A stretch of 27,917 bases of DNA. Source: CAG-791 sp963658695 (GTDB lineage Bacteria; Bacillota; Clostridia; Lachnospirales; Lachnospiraceae). Both the position numbers and the translations under genes were made by a program. This document shows positions 1 through 7,446 of this stretch, in pieces. The stretch spans positions 1 to 27,917 of the forward strand of contig CAVKRN010000028.1 in assembly GCA_963658695.1 (NCBI GenBank), in the 5' to 3' direction. The notes under the pieces are model-generated. The model had not been told where the DNA came from. It saw only the letters and a program-made list of their open reading frames with translations, and did not search any database. Each line of letters begins with the position of its first letter. Position 1 is the first letter of the stretch.

Positions 1-270
1 CCGGCGTGCATACCTGCTGATCTCCTGCCGGCGTGCATACCTGCTGATCTCCTGCCGGCGTGCATACCTGCTGATCTCCTGCCGGCGTGCATACCTGCTG
101 ATCTCCTGCCGGCGTGCATACCTGCTGATCTCCTGCCGGCGTGCATACCTGCTGATCTCCTGCCGGCGTGCATACCTGCTGATCTCCTGCCGGCGTGCAT
201 ACCTGCTGATCTCCTGCCGGCGTGCATACCTGCTGATCTCCTGCCGGCGTGCATACCTGCTGATCTCCTG
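1..270. repeat. Perfect 27-bp tandem repeat, 10 copies, cut by window edge
   Basis: Ten consecutive copies of a 27-bp unit with no visible mismatch fill positions 1-270. The array starts at the first base, so the true copy number is unknown and at least ten. Because 27 is divisible by three, gain or loss of copies keeps the reading frame. On the minus strand it is read as the 9-residue unit AGDQQVCTP at the end of the carrier-protein gene. Perfect identity implies recent expansion or homogenisation by slippage or recombination. It could also make an assembly stop here, so copy number should be treated as a minimum. Confidence 0.97.
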
Positions 271-616
271 CTGTGCCAAACGGAATGCTGCCCATCTTCT
301 TTTCCGCTGCCTCAGCCTCTTCTACACTTGAAAATCCCATTTCCTTTGCTGCGATATCCTTCGTAAGCATTGCCTCCGGAATATACACTGGCTCCGTCTC
401 AACAAGTTTTTCAGCAATTTCTCCGATAGAAGATGCCGCGAAGATATCTGCAAGGTCAAGCTTTACCCCCTTCTGGATCAGCCATGCAGATAGCTGAACT
501 GCCATGATTGAGTCTCCTCCAGCCTCAAAAAAATCCGTATCATCCGGCACATCCTCCACCTGAAAGACCTCTTTCCAGGCCTCTTTGAGCATTTCTTTCA
601 TTTCTTCCTGAGTCAT
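1..616 (-). CDS. Acyl/peptidyl carrier protein with C-terminal 9-residue tandem repeats (partial)
   Basis: The ATG at 616-614 follows a good AGGAGG site about 8 bases upstream, and the frame stays open to the window edge (at least 205 residues, no stop seen). Residues 1-80 form a carrier-protein domain: an acidic first helix, then EAGGDSIMA around residues 31-39. Ser36 is the expected 4'-phosphopantetheine attachment site. The GGDSI form resembles NRPS-type and stand-alone carriers more than the fatty-acid ACP. Residues 81-115 form a Glu/Ala-rich linker. From about residue 116 the protein is ten or more copies of AGDQQVCTP, each with one Cys. Free carrier proteins are normally 75-90 residues, so this tail is highly unusual. 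The partner enzymes are not in the window. They may lie to the left, and the next genes upstream are tRNAs. The carrier domain is confident; the role of the tail is unknown. Confidence 0.9.
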   Translation of the reverse strand, partial: MTQEEMKEMLKEAWKEVFQVEDVPDDTDFFEAGGDSIMAVQLSAWLIQKGVKLDLADIFAASSIGEIAEKLVETEPVYIPEAMLTKDIAAKEMGFSSVEEAEAAEKKMGSIPFGTAGDQQVCTPAGDQQVCTPAGDQQVCTPAGDQQVCTPAGDQQVCTPAGDQQVCTPAGDQQVCTPAGDQQVCTPAGDQQVCTPAGDQQVCTP

Positions 617-685
617 TCTACTATACCTCCTGTCAACAATATGTCTTATCCGCGTTTATAAATCTATCTACATATTCTATTCACT

Positions 686-714
686 TTTGTAACCTCATTC
701 ACATATTATGTCAA
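686..714 (-). promoter_or_regulatory. Probable sigma-A promoter of the carrier-protein gene
   Basis: On the minus strand a perfect TTGACA (714-709) is followed after 17 bases by TACAAA (691-686), a four-of-six match to the -10 box. Transcription would start near 679, giving a leader of about 60 bases before the ATG at 616. Confidence 0.65.
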
Positions 715-756
715 GGCATTTTTCGTGTGAATTTGTATGAAGGACACAGTTTACTT

Positions 757-785
757 GCTAGTACATCGATTTTTAAATAACTAGC
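757..785. repeat. Hairpin repeat, copy A (shared 17-base loop)
   Basis: Stem GCTAGT/ACTAGC encloses the loop ACATCGATTTTTAAATA. The same loop occurs at 17408-17440 with a different but still complementary stem (GGCTGGT/ACCAGCC). One base pair has changed from A-T to G-C on both sides, which suggests the structure is kept. It lies just beyond the terminator of the tRNA unit. Confidence 0.7.
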
Positions 786-789
786 CAAA

Positions 790-818
790 TAAAAAATCCC
801 GATCAAGCTGACCGGGAT
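790..818 (-). terminator. Rho-independent terminator of the tRNA-Leu unit
   Basis: On the minus strand a 9-bp stem (ATCCCGGTC with GATCGGGAT, one G-U pair) around the loop AGCTT is followed by six T residues. It begins about 10 bases after the 3' end of the last tRNA. Confidence 0.9.
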
Positions 819-827
819 ATCTTTTTC

Positions 828-911
828 TGCGGGAGATGGGACTTGAACCCACACGGCCTTACAGTCACAAGAACCTTAATCTTGCTCGTCTACCAATTCC
901 GACACTCCCGC
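828..911 (-). tRNA. tRNA-Leu, anticodon AAG
   Basis: An 84-base cloverleaf. The acceptor arms are GCGGGAG and CTCCCGC with discriminator A. The T-loop is GGTTCAAGTCC, and the long variable arm is typical of leucine tRNA. The anticodon stem CAAGA/TCTTG encloses TTAAGGT, giving anticodon AAG, which reads CUU and also CUC if A34 is edited to inosine. CCA is not encoded. It is the second gene of a two-tRNA transcript. Confidence 0.93.
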
Positions 912-930
912 GCATTCCCTATAAAACAGA

Positions 931-965
931 TCAGAGCCTGCAGACACCACTCTGCCGGGCTCTGA
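931..965 (-). other. Inter-tRNA hairpin
   Basis: TCAGAGCC and GGGCTCTGA form an imperfect inverted repeat in the spacer between the two leucine tRNAs. There is no T-tract, so a processing or folding structure in the precursor is more likely than a terminator. Confidence 0.5.
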
Positions 966-969
966 ATCG

Positions 970-1053
970 TGCAGAAGAAGGGACTTGAACCCTCACGACA
1001 TTGCTGCCACAGGCACCTGAAGCCTGCGCGTCTACCAATTCCGCCACTTCTGC
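970..1053 (-). tRNA. tRNA-Leu, anticodon CAG
   Basis: An 84-base class II tRNA. The acceptor arms GCAGAAG and CTTCTGC pair fully, with discriminator A. The anticodon stem CAGGC/GCCTG encloses TTCAGGT, giving anticodon CAG, which reads CUG. It has a long variable arm and a GGTTCAAGTCC T-loop. CCA is not encoded. It is the first tRNA after the promoter at 1065-1093. Confidence 0.94.
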
Positions 1054-1064
1054 AAGCAAGATGT

Positions 1065-1093
1065 ATACTACCTCACATCCCACTTGATGTCAA
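1065..1093 (-). promoter_or_regulatory. Promoter of the two tRNA-Leu genes
   Basis: Minus strand TTGACA (1093-1088), a 17-base spacer, then TAGTAT (1070-1065). The predicted start at about 1058 is only some 5 bases before the first tRNA, as expected for a stable-RNA promoter. Confidence 0.8.
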
Positions 1094-1187
1094 ACATAAA
1101 AGCGCATTTTGCTGTTCTGAAATTTAATGCAATTTTCAGATGAATCAGTCAATTGCTTCAGGAACCCTCTGCTGATAATAGCCAATA

Positions 1188-1439
1188 CTATGCTATCTCA
1201 TCAACTCGTTCCTTCACCCGTCTCAATTCATTTTCAAGACGGTTTATTCGTAGCATCAACATTTCCTTTTCGCTGTCCACTTTTAAAACCTCGTCAAGTT
1301 TTCGGCTCAAATCGAGGTGTCCTTCTGCAATGATCTGAATATTTTTGTTTGTCTCGTTCTCAAGCGTCAACTGAATATCTGTAATTTTATTCTCCAGCTT
1401 ACCTAACTTATCAAGAATCATTCTGGTTTCTTCCGTCAT
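1188..1439 (-). CDS. Small coiled-coil protein of unknown function
   Basis: This 83-residue protein starts MTEETRMILDKLGKLENK. AGGAGG lies about 8 bases before the ATG at 1439. An upstream in-frame ATG at 1478 would add 13 residues but would translate through that ribosome site, so the shorter form is preferred. Leucine/isoleucine heptads run through almost the whole length (for example IQLTLENET, LRINRLENELRRVKERV), which predicts one or two long amphipathic helices and oligomerisation. There is no membrane segment, catalytic motif or DNA-binding motif. It stands alone between the tRNA promoter and the acylation genes. Similar short helical proteins are common in Firmicutes, but no function is assigned. 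Confidence 0.75.
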   Translation of the reverse strand: MTEETRMILDKLGKLENKITDIQLTLENETNKNIQIIAEGHLDLSRKLDEVLKVDSEKEMLMLRINRLENELRRVKERVDEIA

Positions 1440-1569
1440 GCCGTTAGCCCTCCTCGTTGATTTTTGCGATCTACTCATGATTCGATGATCGCTCGCGGTG
1501 CCTCATATCTTTCGAGACGTTTTCAGGATAACATTTTTGTATCCGCTTAGCACCTGTATTCTCACCGCA

Positions 1570-2835
1570 TCACTGCTGTGCCTGCGGCTTCTGATTAACC
1601 CAGTCCACGGTATCAGGATCCACGCCCTCACCGATGTCGTATCCCATCACGCGAAGAGCCACGCGGCTTACCAGGTTGGCGTACTTCACGCGTCCTGCCT
1701 CCGTCATATGAAGTCCATCCAGCAAATCCTCCGACGCAGAATACATGTCAATTCCTGCGTTCTCATACGCATTGACCGTTGTCGTATTCTTGTGACCACC
1801 CGCCGGATGGGTTGCCGTCTCCACGTAGTTGAACAACGTGCCATAGCCATTGCTGATAATATTGGAATCACCAAGGAATGCCCCCGTACCCCCCTGCCAG
1901 AACTGTGCATAGGTCGGCGTGCAGACCAGAATCTGCGCATTCGGGAAATGACTTCGAACATCCAGAATCATCGATTCGAGAGCCCCGTAATATGTATAGA
2001 CGCTATTCGGCTCCTCATCAATATACAGCGGTTTCTTCGAAAGGTAGTCATTGGCGCCATACTCCAGAATGAACAAATCCGTCTTAGAGAAATCGCAGCT
2101 GTTGAACACATTCATCTGGTAATCCCACCCGTTGAGACAGGAATTGTCCACCTCTCCGCAAATGGCCTTCATCAGGTTGACGCCACAGGTCGTTCCCCAC
2201 TGCGAAATATCCTTTCCGACGTCATCCTGCTCCGCCGCTGCACACTTACCGCCCAGCGCCAGATTATAAACATTTGCATGAAGCTTTTGCGATAGCAGGT
2301 AAGCAAGCCCGTCTTCCCCAAGGAAATTACCGAACTGTGAATCCCCCAGCACAACCACCTGGAACAGTGCCGTCCCACGCTTTCCGTACAATGTAGAAGC
2401 GACGCCTTCCGGGAGCTGTGCCTCCGCCAACGTCGGATTCTCAATCTCTGTGGGATCCACCACAACCTCGTCCTGGGACTCCACCACCTGCGCTTCATGG
2501 GTGATCTGTGAGGAGGCAGTGCCGGCATCCGTCGATGCAGACGAAGAATAGCTCTGATCTGCCGCATCCACCAGGTCCGAATTCAAATCCTTCTCGTGCT
2601 GTTCATAGTCTGTCATGCCGGAGGAATCCTCCTGCGAAGCATCCTCCGTCTGCGTAGACGCCTCCGTAGAAACCTCTGTGGAAGCTTCTGTCACGGTAGC
2701 CGTCTCGCCAGATATTTCCGCTGTTTCTGTGCGATTGCCGGAGCCAGCCGTAAACCGTCCCAGTGCAAATCCAACCAGCAGCGCTGCCGCTGCAATGGCT
2801 GCTGTCACCACCTGTCCCATTGTTCTTCGTCTCAT
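1570..2835 (-). CDS. Membrane-anchored SGNH/GDSL hydrolase, probable O-acyltransferase partner
   Basis: This 421-residue protein has an N-terminal signal anchor (about residues 9-30). A Ser/Thr/Glu/Ala-rich stalk follows (about 36-130), then an extracellular SGNH domain. Visible motifs are block I VVLGDSQFGNF with nucleophile Ser166, an Asn-containing block LEYGANDY, and block V DGLH with Asp373 and His376. Proteins of this type work with MBOAT acyltransferases to move acetyl or other acyl groups onto peptidoglycan, exopolysaccharide or teichoic acid. The MBOAT gene lies just upstream in the same direction, with one small gene between, which supports a joint role. The stalk has imperfect TEAST/TEVST repeats. 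The acceptor polymer cannot be read from the sequence, and an esterase role is possible. Confidence 0.85.
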   Translation of the reverse strand: MRRRTMGQVVTAAIAAAALLVGFALGRFTAGSGNRTETAEISGETATVTEASTEVSTEASTQTEDASQEDSSGMTDYEQHEKDLNSDLVDAADQSYSSSASTDAGTASSQITHEAQVVESQDEVVVDPTEIENPTLAEAQLPEGVASTLYGKRGTALFQVVVLGDSQFGNFLGEDGLAYLLSQKLHANVYNLALGGKCAAAEQDDVGKDISQWGTTCGVNLMKAICGEVDNSCLNGWDYQMNVFNSCDFSKTDLFILEYGANDYLSKKPLYIDEEPNSVYTYYGALESMILDVRSHFPNAQILVCTPTYAQFWQGGTGAFLGDSNIISNGYGTLFNYVETATHPAGGHKNTTTVNAYENAGIDMYSASEDLLDGLHMTEAGRVKYANLVSRVALRVMGYDIGEGVDPDTVDWVNQKPQAQQ

Positions 2836-2854
2836 AGATTCCTTTCCGTTATCT

Positions 2855-2941
2855 GTTCAGCACCTGCCATATTTCAACGTGAATTTGCCGCTTCGCAGCG
2901 CAAATCCGGCGTGGGAAACGCTTTAATCCGCGTTCCCCTAA
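2855..2941. repeat. Dispersed intergenic hairpin repeat, copy 1 (fullest)
   Basis: This copy fills the gap between the SGNH gene and the small gene before it. Its parts are a left arm (GTTCAGCACCTGCCAT), a hairpin made from GAATTTGCCGC and GCAGCGCAAAT, and a right hairpin from GGGAAACGC and GCGTTCCCC. Parts recur at 12091-12153, 15332-15361, 16323-16343 and 19707-19769. It ends just before the GGAAAGG ribosome site of the SGNH gene. Confidence 0.85.
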
Positions 2942-2955
2942 CAAATCGATCCTTA

Positions 2956-3438
2956 TTACCTCGTATATCGCTTTCCCGACCAGTTCACGCCGGAGTTAAC
3001 TCCCACCAGACCGTCCAGAAACTCATCAGTCACATCATCTTCATATTGCACATGTCCCGGCGTATCGCAGGTAAACGAGAGCCTGTGAGTTTCCTCATCC
3101 ACCGTAATGGTCACATGACCGCCTGCGCGGCAAAAGTCATCGGACGTAAGATCGTCCTGCAACGTAAACGCAAACCGTTCCTTGCAGATCTGCCGCACCA
3201 ACTCTTCGTAGTCAATGTCCTTTTCCGAAGCCCCCAGCGCCTCCACCTCGTGAATGGCACAATGATACCAGATCGTGATCCAGGACATTGCCTCATAGCA
3301 GGTGCCCTTCTCATCCTCCGCGATAAATGCATCGTATCTAGGCTTTAACAGCACAAACGCCAGCAAAATAACCAGGAGCCCTGCCAAAATCCCACAGTAA
3401 ACTCTTCGTCCCGGCATCTTTCGTTGCATTGGTTCCAT
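2956..3438 (-). CDS. Small membrane-anchored extracellular protein of unknown function
   Basis: About 160 residues. The ATG at 3438 has AAGGA 6 bases upstream and is preferred over the ATG at 3444, which touches the ribosome site. After a basic N-terminus comes one transmembrane segment (YCGILAGLLVILLAFVLL). A Glu/Asp-rich outer domain with four Cys follows. The N-terminus resembles a signal anchor; a pseudopilin is possible, but no clear prepilin cleavage site is seen. It lies 27 bases after the MBOAT stop and before the SGNH gene, so it is probably part of the same surface-acylation unit. The family was not recognised. Confidence 0.75.
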   Translation of the reverse strand: MEPMQRKMPGRRVYCGILAGLLVILLAFVLLKPRYDAFIAEDEKGTCYEAMSWITIWYHCAIHEVEALGASEKDIDYEELVRQICKERFAFTLQDDLTSDDFCRAGGHVTITVDEETHRLSFTCDTPGHVQYEDDVTDEFLDGLVGVNSGVNWSGKRYTR

Positions 3439-3465
3439 AACCATTCCTTTTCCGCCGCCAAGGCT

Positions 3466-5031
3466 TTAGAATCCCGCATACAAAAACGCAGAGGACGCAT
3501 TCGAAAAATCCACTGCCAACTGGACCAACACCATCCCGGCATAGAATACGCTCCAGCGAACCACGCGCGGGTACGCAGCCAAGATATCGTATAATGTATA
3601 CTTCCTCTCGTGCAGAACATCCACGACTGCCATAACCAAAATCCCTGCTGCCGCAAGTAAAATCCCCTTCCCAGAGATCACGTTCGTATCCATCAGCACC
3701 GCCTGTAGCGTGCGTCCAAGATCCGAAAAGCGTATCAGTTCCGGAACTACCGATGCATATAACGCATGCAGGCAATCACCAAACCGTTCAATCCGGTCAA
3801 AGTACCAGCCAATATTCACGATGATAAATGTCCGCACAATGCACAGCACTCTCCCGCCCTTCGTATCCGTCCGAACGTGCAGTACCGTTCCCAGCTTTTG
3901 AAAGGCCGGCGCGCAAATATCCGAAAGCGCAATCACCAGTCCATTATACACGCCCCACACAATATAGTGCAGCTGGGCACCGTGCCAGAGCCCCACCAGA
4001 AAAAAGACCAGAAGATTGGCAATGGAAGCCGGCAACACCACACCGAGGTGCTTGCCAAAGCGCTTGGAAATCCGCTTCCCAAGCCGCTGTACCGGCTTTA
4101 GTAAGGCAAATGGGTAAAAAACATAATCCCGCATCCAGGCTCCCAGCGAGATATGCCATCTTCTCCAGAAATCCCCCAACGATACCGACAGATAGGGCTG
4201 ACGGAAATTCGGTGCCAGTTCGATGCCAAATAGTCCGGCATATCCGGTAACCATATCGATGCCACCCGAAAAGTCCGCATATTGCTGGAAGGAGTACATC
4301 AGAATCCCCGCCATGACAGCAGAGCCCGGAATCGTACCGATGTGATCATCCAAAAGCGCCGCTATGCACGGTGCCAATACATTCGCTACCGCATATTTTT
4401 TCACTAAGCCAAGACCAATGATCAAGAGCGAGCGTTTGCAACCCTCGAAAGAAAACCGGTGCTGCGCCTGCAGCTGTGGTGAAAGCGCCTCATACCGTGC
4501 AATCGGTCCTTGGATCAGCTGTGGGAAAAAGGAAATAAATAAAAAGTAGCGAAGAAAATTCCTCTCCGGTTGTATTTTGCCATTGTAGCAGTCCAGAAGG
4601 TAACCAACCGACTGAAAGGTGTAAAAAGAAATGCCAAGCGGCAAAAGCCATCCTCTGTAGGCCACGCCCCAGTACTTAACCAGCGCCAAAATCCCGAAAT
4701 TGATGGCAAGAACGATCCAAAGTACCCACCGCTTGCGTAGCAGAACCTGCCGCTTTAGCGCCTTTCTCTCCTCTCTTCCGGCACCCGATGACGAAAGCGC
4801 CTTGATGCGTTCCGTTCCATTCGTCTCCAACCCGTGAAGGTGCCAGCCACCCAGCCAGCAGGTCAGTGCCGTCAGCATCAGATACACCAGATTCTTCGGA
4901 CCTGCAAAAAGATAAAAAGAAACGCTGGCCACCAGCAGACAGATCCACTGTCGCCTCCCAGCCAGTACCGTATAATACGCCAGTAATACAATTGCCAGAA
5001 AGAGCGCAAAGCTCCAGCTCGTAATGCTCAT
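3466..5031 (-). CDS. MBOAT-family O-acyltransferase (AlgI/DltB/PatA type)
   Basis: This 521-residue polytopic membrane protein carries the MBOAT hallmarks: FFPQLIQGPIARY (about 168-180), QQYADFSGGIDM, FWRRWHISLGAWMRDYVFYPF (start of the conserved block, His293) and VGLWHGAQLHYIVWGVYNG with the invariant His350. The family carries acyl groups across the membrane for transfer onto extracellular polymers. The downstream SGNH protein suggests the two-component scheme used for alginate or peptidoglycan O-acetylation. The start at MSITSW (5031) is chosen because it follows the ApbE stop by 13 bases and begins at the first membrane segment. Its ribosome site (GGAAG) is weak and close. A longer in-frame form exists from 5118 but overlaps apbE. 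The acyl donor and acceptor are unknown; DltB cannot be excluded, but no dltA or dltC is seen here. Confidence 0.92.
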   Translation of the reverse strand: MSITSWSFALFLAIVLLAYYTVLAGRRQWICLLVASVSFYLFAGPKNLVYLMLTALTCWLGGWHLHGLETNGTERIKALSSSGAGREERKALKRQVLLRKRWVLWIVLAINFGILALVKYWGVAYRGWLLPLGISFYTFQSVGYLLDCYNGKIQPERNFLRYFLFISFFPQLIQGPIARYEALSPQLQAQHRFSFEGCKRSLLIIGLGLVKKYAVANVLAPCIAALLDDHIGTIPGSAVMAGILMYSFQQYADFSGGIDMVTGYAGLFGIELAPNFRQPYLSVSLGDFWRRWHISLGAWMRDYVFYPFALLKPVQRLGKRISKRFGKHLGVVLPASIANLLVFFLVGLWHGAQLHYIVWGVYNGLVIALSDICAPAFQKLGTVLHVRTDTKGGRVLCIVRTFIIVNIGWYFDRIERFGDCLHALYASVVPELIRFSDLGRTLQAVLMDTNVISGKGILLAAAGILVMAVVDVLHERKYTLYDILAAYPRVVRWSVFYAGMVLVQLAVDFSNASSAFLYAGF

Positions 5032-5044
5032 TTCTTCCGAACGT

Positions 5045-6349
5045 TCATCCCTTCTGTGTATACTCCATTCCCGTAGTTGCCGTGACAGACTCATCCTGCA
5101 GGATGAATAACGCCTCATACCCGTCCATGCTCTCGATCAGTGCCTTCCCCTTCTCCGATCCCAGCATCAGGCATGTCGTCGATAAGGCATCGCAGTCCGC
5201 GGATGTCCCAAAGTTCCCCTTGATAGTGACTCCCAGTACATCCGTATCCACCGGATATCCAGTCTTCACATCCAAAATATGGTGATATCGCTTCCCATCT
5301 ACGGTGATATACCGCTCATACACCCCCGATGTTACCATTGTTCCGTTTTGAAGACCAGAAGCCCCCACGATCTGCGTGCGGTCCGAGTACGGCATCTCAA
5401 TACCAATGGTAAAATCGGTATACGCTGCATTCTCGCCGGTACTGTCCGCACTCGCACCTGCAGATTCCATATTCTCTCCGGTAAATCCTATATTCTCCGG
5501 CTTTCCGCCAATGCATTCGATGTTGCCCCCAAGGCTGACGATCGCCGATGTGACGCCGTTTTCCTGCAATTGACGGCAGACGGCGTCTGCAATGTATCCC
5601 TTGGCAATGCCGCCCAGATCCAGCTCCGCCTCCGGGTCCGTCAACTGCAGCGTCTGATTCTTTTCATCGATGCGGATACCCGTATAGTCCACGTGGGATA
5701 CGGCCTCCGCCAGGTCCCCGGCGTCCGGCAGTGCCGCAGCCCTTGCTACCCCTTCCCCAGTATCCGCAGCATCTTCAGCCGCCTCGATTCCTTCTCCGTC
5801 AGCAGCATCGCTGCCGGACACTCCCTCTTCATCCGCGTGAAAATCCCACAAAGCCTCGGCCTTTCCGATGGTAATATCAAAGGCACCACCGGAGAGATCT
5901 CCGTAGTAAATTCCCTTCTGCACCAGCTCCAGTGTTCTGCTGTCGCAGGCAACCGGCTCCCCCTCTGCGTGGTTGACGTTCCATATATCAGACCCTTCCA
6001 CGGTCTTACTCAGGAGTCTTTCGTATTTACTGCACAAGGAAAAGGCATCCGTAATCGCCGCCTCTGCTGCCGACGAAAAGGACGCTTCCTCGCTTTCCTT
6101 CATCCCGTAAACAGTAATCTGACAGATCGTGTCAAAATAAAAGCTTTCCTTTGTTACCGGCTGGTACTCTCCATCTGCAGCCGTTCCGCCCAAGCCGGCC
6201 AATCCGGATCCAGCGCCCCGCGAAACGTTGCCGCACCCGGTCTGTGCTATAATCAACATCGCCGCCAATGCACAGGAAAGGTACCGCCCGGCAGCGCGGC
6301 ATTTCGAAGAAACGTAGTTATTATACTTTGAGGCTTTGTTATTTTGCAT
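5045..6349 (-). CDS. apbE: FAD:protein FMN transferase (ApbE), probable lipoprotein
   Basis: This 434-residue protein has a basic N-terminus, a hydrophobic stretch and Cys39 (IAQTGCG), suggesting an extracellular lipoprotein, although the lipobox -3 residue is atypical. ApbE motifs are FYFDTICQITVYG (about 70-82), SGGAFDITIG (153-162), ELDLGGIAKGYIADAV (242-257) and HHILDVKTGYPV (356-367), with SADCDALSTTCLML (383-396) in the metal-binding region. It transfers FMN from FAD to Thr/Ser of target proteins. RnfD and RnfG in this window carry the target motif. Two low-complexity insertions (about 172-208 and 284-313) make it longer than the usual ~340 residues. No clear ribosome site precedes the ATG at 6349, and Met31 is an alternative start. 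Its 5' end overlaps that of the divergent gene by a few bases. Confidence 0.93.
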   Translation of the reverse strand: MQNNKASKYNNYVSSKCRAAGRYLSCALAAMLIIAQTGCGNVSRGAGSGLAGLGGTAADGEYQPVTKESFYFDTICQITVYGMKESEEASFSSAAEAAITDAFSLCSKYERLLSKTVEGSDIWNVNHAEGEPVACDSRTLELVQKGIYYGDLSGGAFDITIGKAEALWDFHADEEGVSGSDAADGEGIEAAEDAADTGEGVARAAALPDAGDLAEAVSHVDYTGIRIDEKNQTLQLTDPEAELDLGGIAKGYIADAVCRQLQENGVTSAIVSLGGNIECIGGKPENIGFTGENMESAGASADSTGENAAYTDFTIGIEMPYSDRTQIVGASGLQNGTMVTSGVYERYITVDGKRYHHILDVKTGYPVDTDVLGVTIKGNFGTSADCDALSTTCLMLGSEKGKALIESMDGYEALFILQDESVTATTGMEYTQKG

Positions 6350-6775
6350 AATCCATGTTCATCTTCACATATACTGCAGGACATTCGAAAGGGAGACGTA
6401 GCACTCTTTGTGTGCTTTCTGGTTCTGGCAGCCGGCATCGCTTTTTTCCCTCTTTGGGGAGAGGCATCCGCCCGCGGCTCCGATGTCGTCCAAGCGGACG
6501 TCACCATCCGTGTTGCAGGTGATCTCTACGGAAAATATTCTCTCTCCCGTGATCAGGAGCTTGCCATCCAGACCTCCTACGGCTCCAACACTGTTGTAAT
6601 TAAAGACGGCGCCGTTTCCGTTACGCGCTCCGACTGTAACAACCAGATCTGCGTCCAGCATCGTCCCATTTCAGAAACCGGAGAAATGATTGTCTGCCTG
6701 CCGCACCGCCTCAGTGTAGAAATCACTTCGAAAGCAGAAACGGATGCTCCGGCCTATGATGCCATCGCCCGCTGA
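6344..6775 (+). CDS. NusG domain II-containing protein
   Basis: This 143-residue protein has one N-terminal transmembrane segment (DVALFVCFLVLAAGIAFF). A small outer domain follows, with the family signature SDCNNQICVQHRPISETGE and then IVCLPHRLSVEI. These are the paired Cys and conserved CxPH-like pattern of the NusG_II family. The proposed start is TTG at 6344 (GAGG about 10 bases upstream), because no in-frame ATG or GTG precedes the conserved QDIRKGD segment. The family commonly sits beside ApbE-like and Gx-transporter genes in Clostridia, as here. The molecular role is not established. It is divergent from apbE, with overlapping 5' ends, and the next gene follows after 98 bases. Confidence 0.85.
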   Translation: MHNPCSSSHILQDIRKGDVALFVCFLVLAAGIAFFPLWGEASARGSDVVQADVTIRVAGDLYGKYSLSRDQELAIQTSYGSNTVVIKDGAVSVTRSDCNNQICVQHRPISETGEMIVCLPHRLSVEITSKAETDAPAYDAIAR

Positions 6776-6873
6776 CGCCGCTACGATCACTGTTCTTGCG
6801 TCCGCCAAGCAACCTCCGGTGGACCGCACAGCAGGACACAGGCTGACGCTCAAAACGCCACCACTGGGATACC

Positions 6874-7425
6874 ATGAAAATGCACGCTACCGATCCACAA
6901 AACCACAGAACACTTTCTACCAAGAGCCTGACAACCATCGCCTTGCTTTCCTCCCTTGCGCTTGCGCTTTCCTGGCTGGAATCCATGATTCCCTTTCAGC
7001 CGGGACTCCCCGGCGTCAAGCTGGGCCTGGCCAATCTGGTCATTGTCTTTGCGCTTTGCCGCATGGATGCATGGTCTTCGCTGCTGATCAATGTTGTCCG
7101 GATTCTGCTGGCGGGACTCCTCTTTTCCGGGCCCTTTGGCACTCTCTATTCCATGGCAGGCGGTGCCGCAAGCCTTGCCGTCATGGCCGGACTGCAGGTG
7201 TGGAACCGGCGGCGCCGCAGGATGGGACAGTGCGAGTTTTTTTCCATCTTCGGCATCAGCATGGCAGGCGGCGTATTCCACAACCTGGGGCAACTGATCA
7301 TTGCTATTTTGTTCATTTCCAACCTGAACCTAGTCTACTACTTTCCCGTCATGATCCTCTCCGGCATCGTGACAGGCCTTGTCAACGGCGCCATCGCCCG
7401 GCTCCTTTTGCAGAAGCTGCCTTAG
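6874..7425 (+). CDS. Gx transporter family membrane protein (heptaprenyl diphosphate synthase component I-like)
   Basis: This 183-residue protein has about five or six membrane segments. Typical family features are LSWLESMIPFQPGLPGVKLGLANL (start of the first half) and a second Gly-rich half with FHNLGQLIIA. It is often labelled heptaprenyl diphosphate synthase subunit I, but the sequence is an integral membrane protein resembling ECF-type S components. Transport of a small substrate is therefore more plausible. It follows the NusG-domain-II gene on the plus strand. Its stop at 7425 is only 21 bases from the stop of the convergent gene, and no terminator is visible between them. The ribosome site is weak (GGGA). 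Confidence 0.85.
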   Translation: MKMHATDPQNHRTLSTKSLTTIALLSSLALALSWLESMIPFQPGLPGVKLGLANLVIVFALCRMDAWSSLLINVVRILLAGLLFSGPFGTLYSMAGGAASLAVMAGLQVWNRRRRRMGQCEFFSIFGISMAGGVFHNLGQLIIAILFISNLNLVYYFPVMILSGIVTGLVNGAIARLLLQKLP

Positions 7426-7446
7426 GACATTGTATATTTTTGCAGT

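Noticed and set aside
1..270. CRISPR array
   Set aside because: The 27-bp units are directly adjacent with no spacers and lie inside an open reading frame.
828..1053. tRNA-Leu genes as an integration site of a mobile element
   Set aside because: No integrase and no duplicated tRNA 3' end was found in the window.
1498..2295. Long plus-strand open frame opposite the SGNH gene
   Set aside because: It is the reverse complement of a gene with clear SGNH motifs, has no domain sense and no suitable ribosome site.
2911..2941. cre-like GGAAACGCTTTAA in the dispersed repeats
   Set aside because: It lacks the terminal CA and the spacing of a cre site; the sequence is explained by the repeat's hairpin.
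5279..6331. 350-codon plus-strand open frame opposite apbE
   Set aside because: Antisense to a gene with all ApbE motifs; its composition (many Arg, Cys, His) is typical of a shadow frame.
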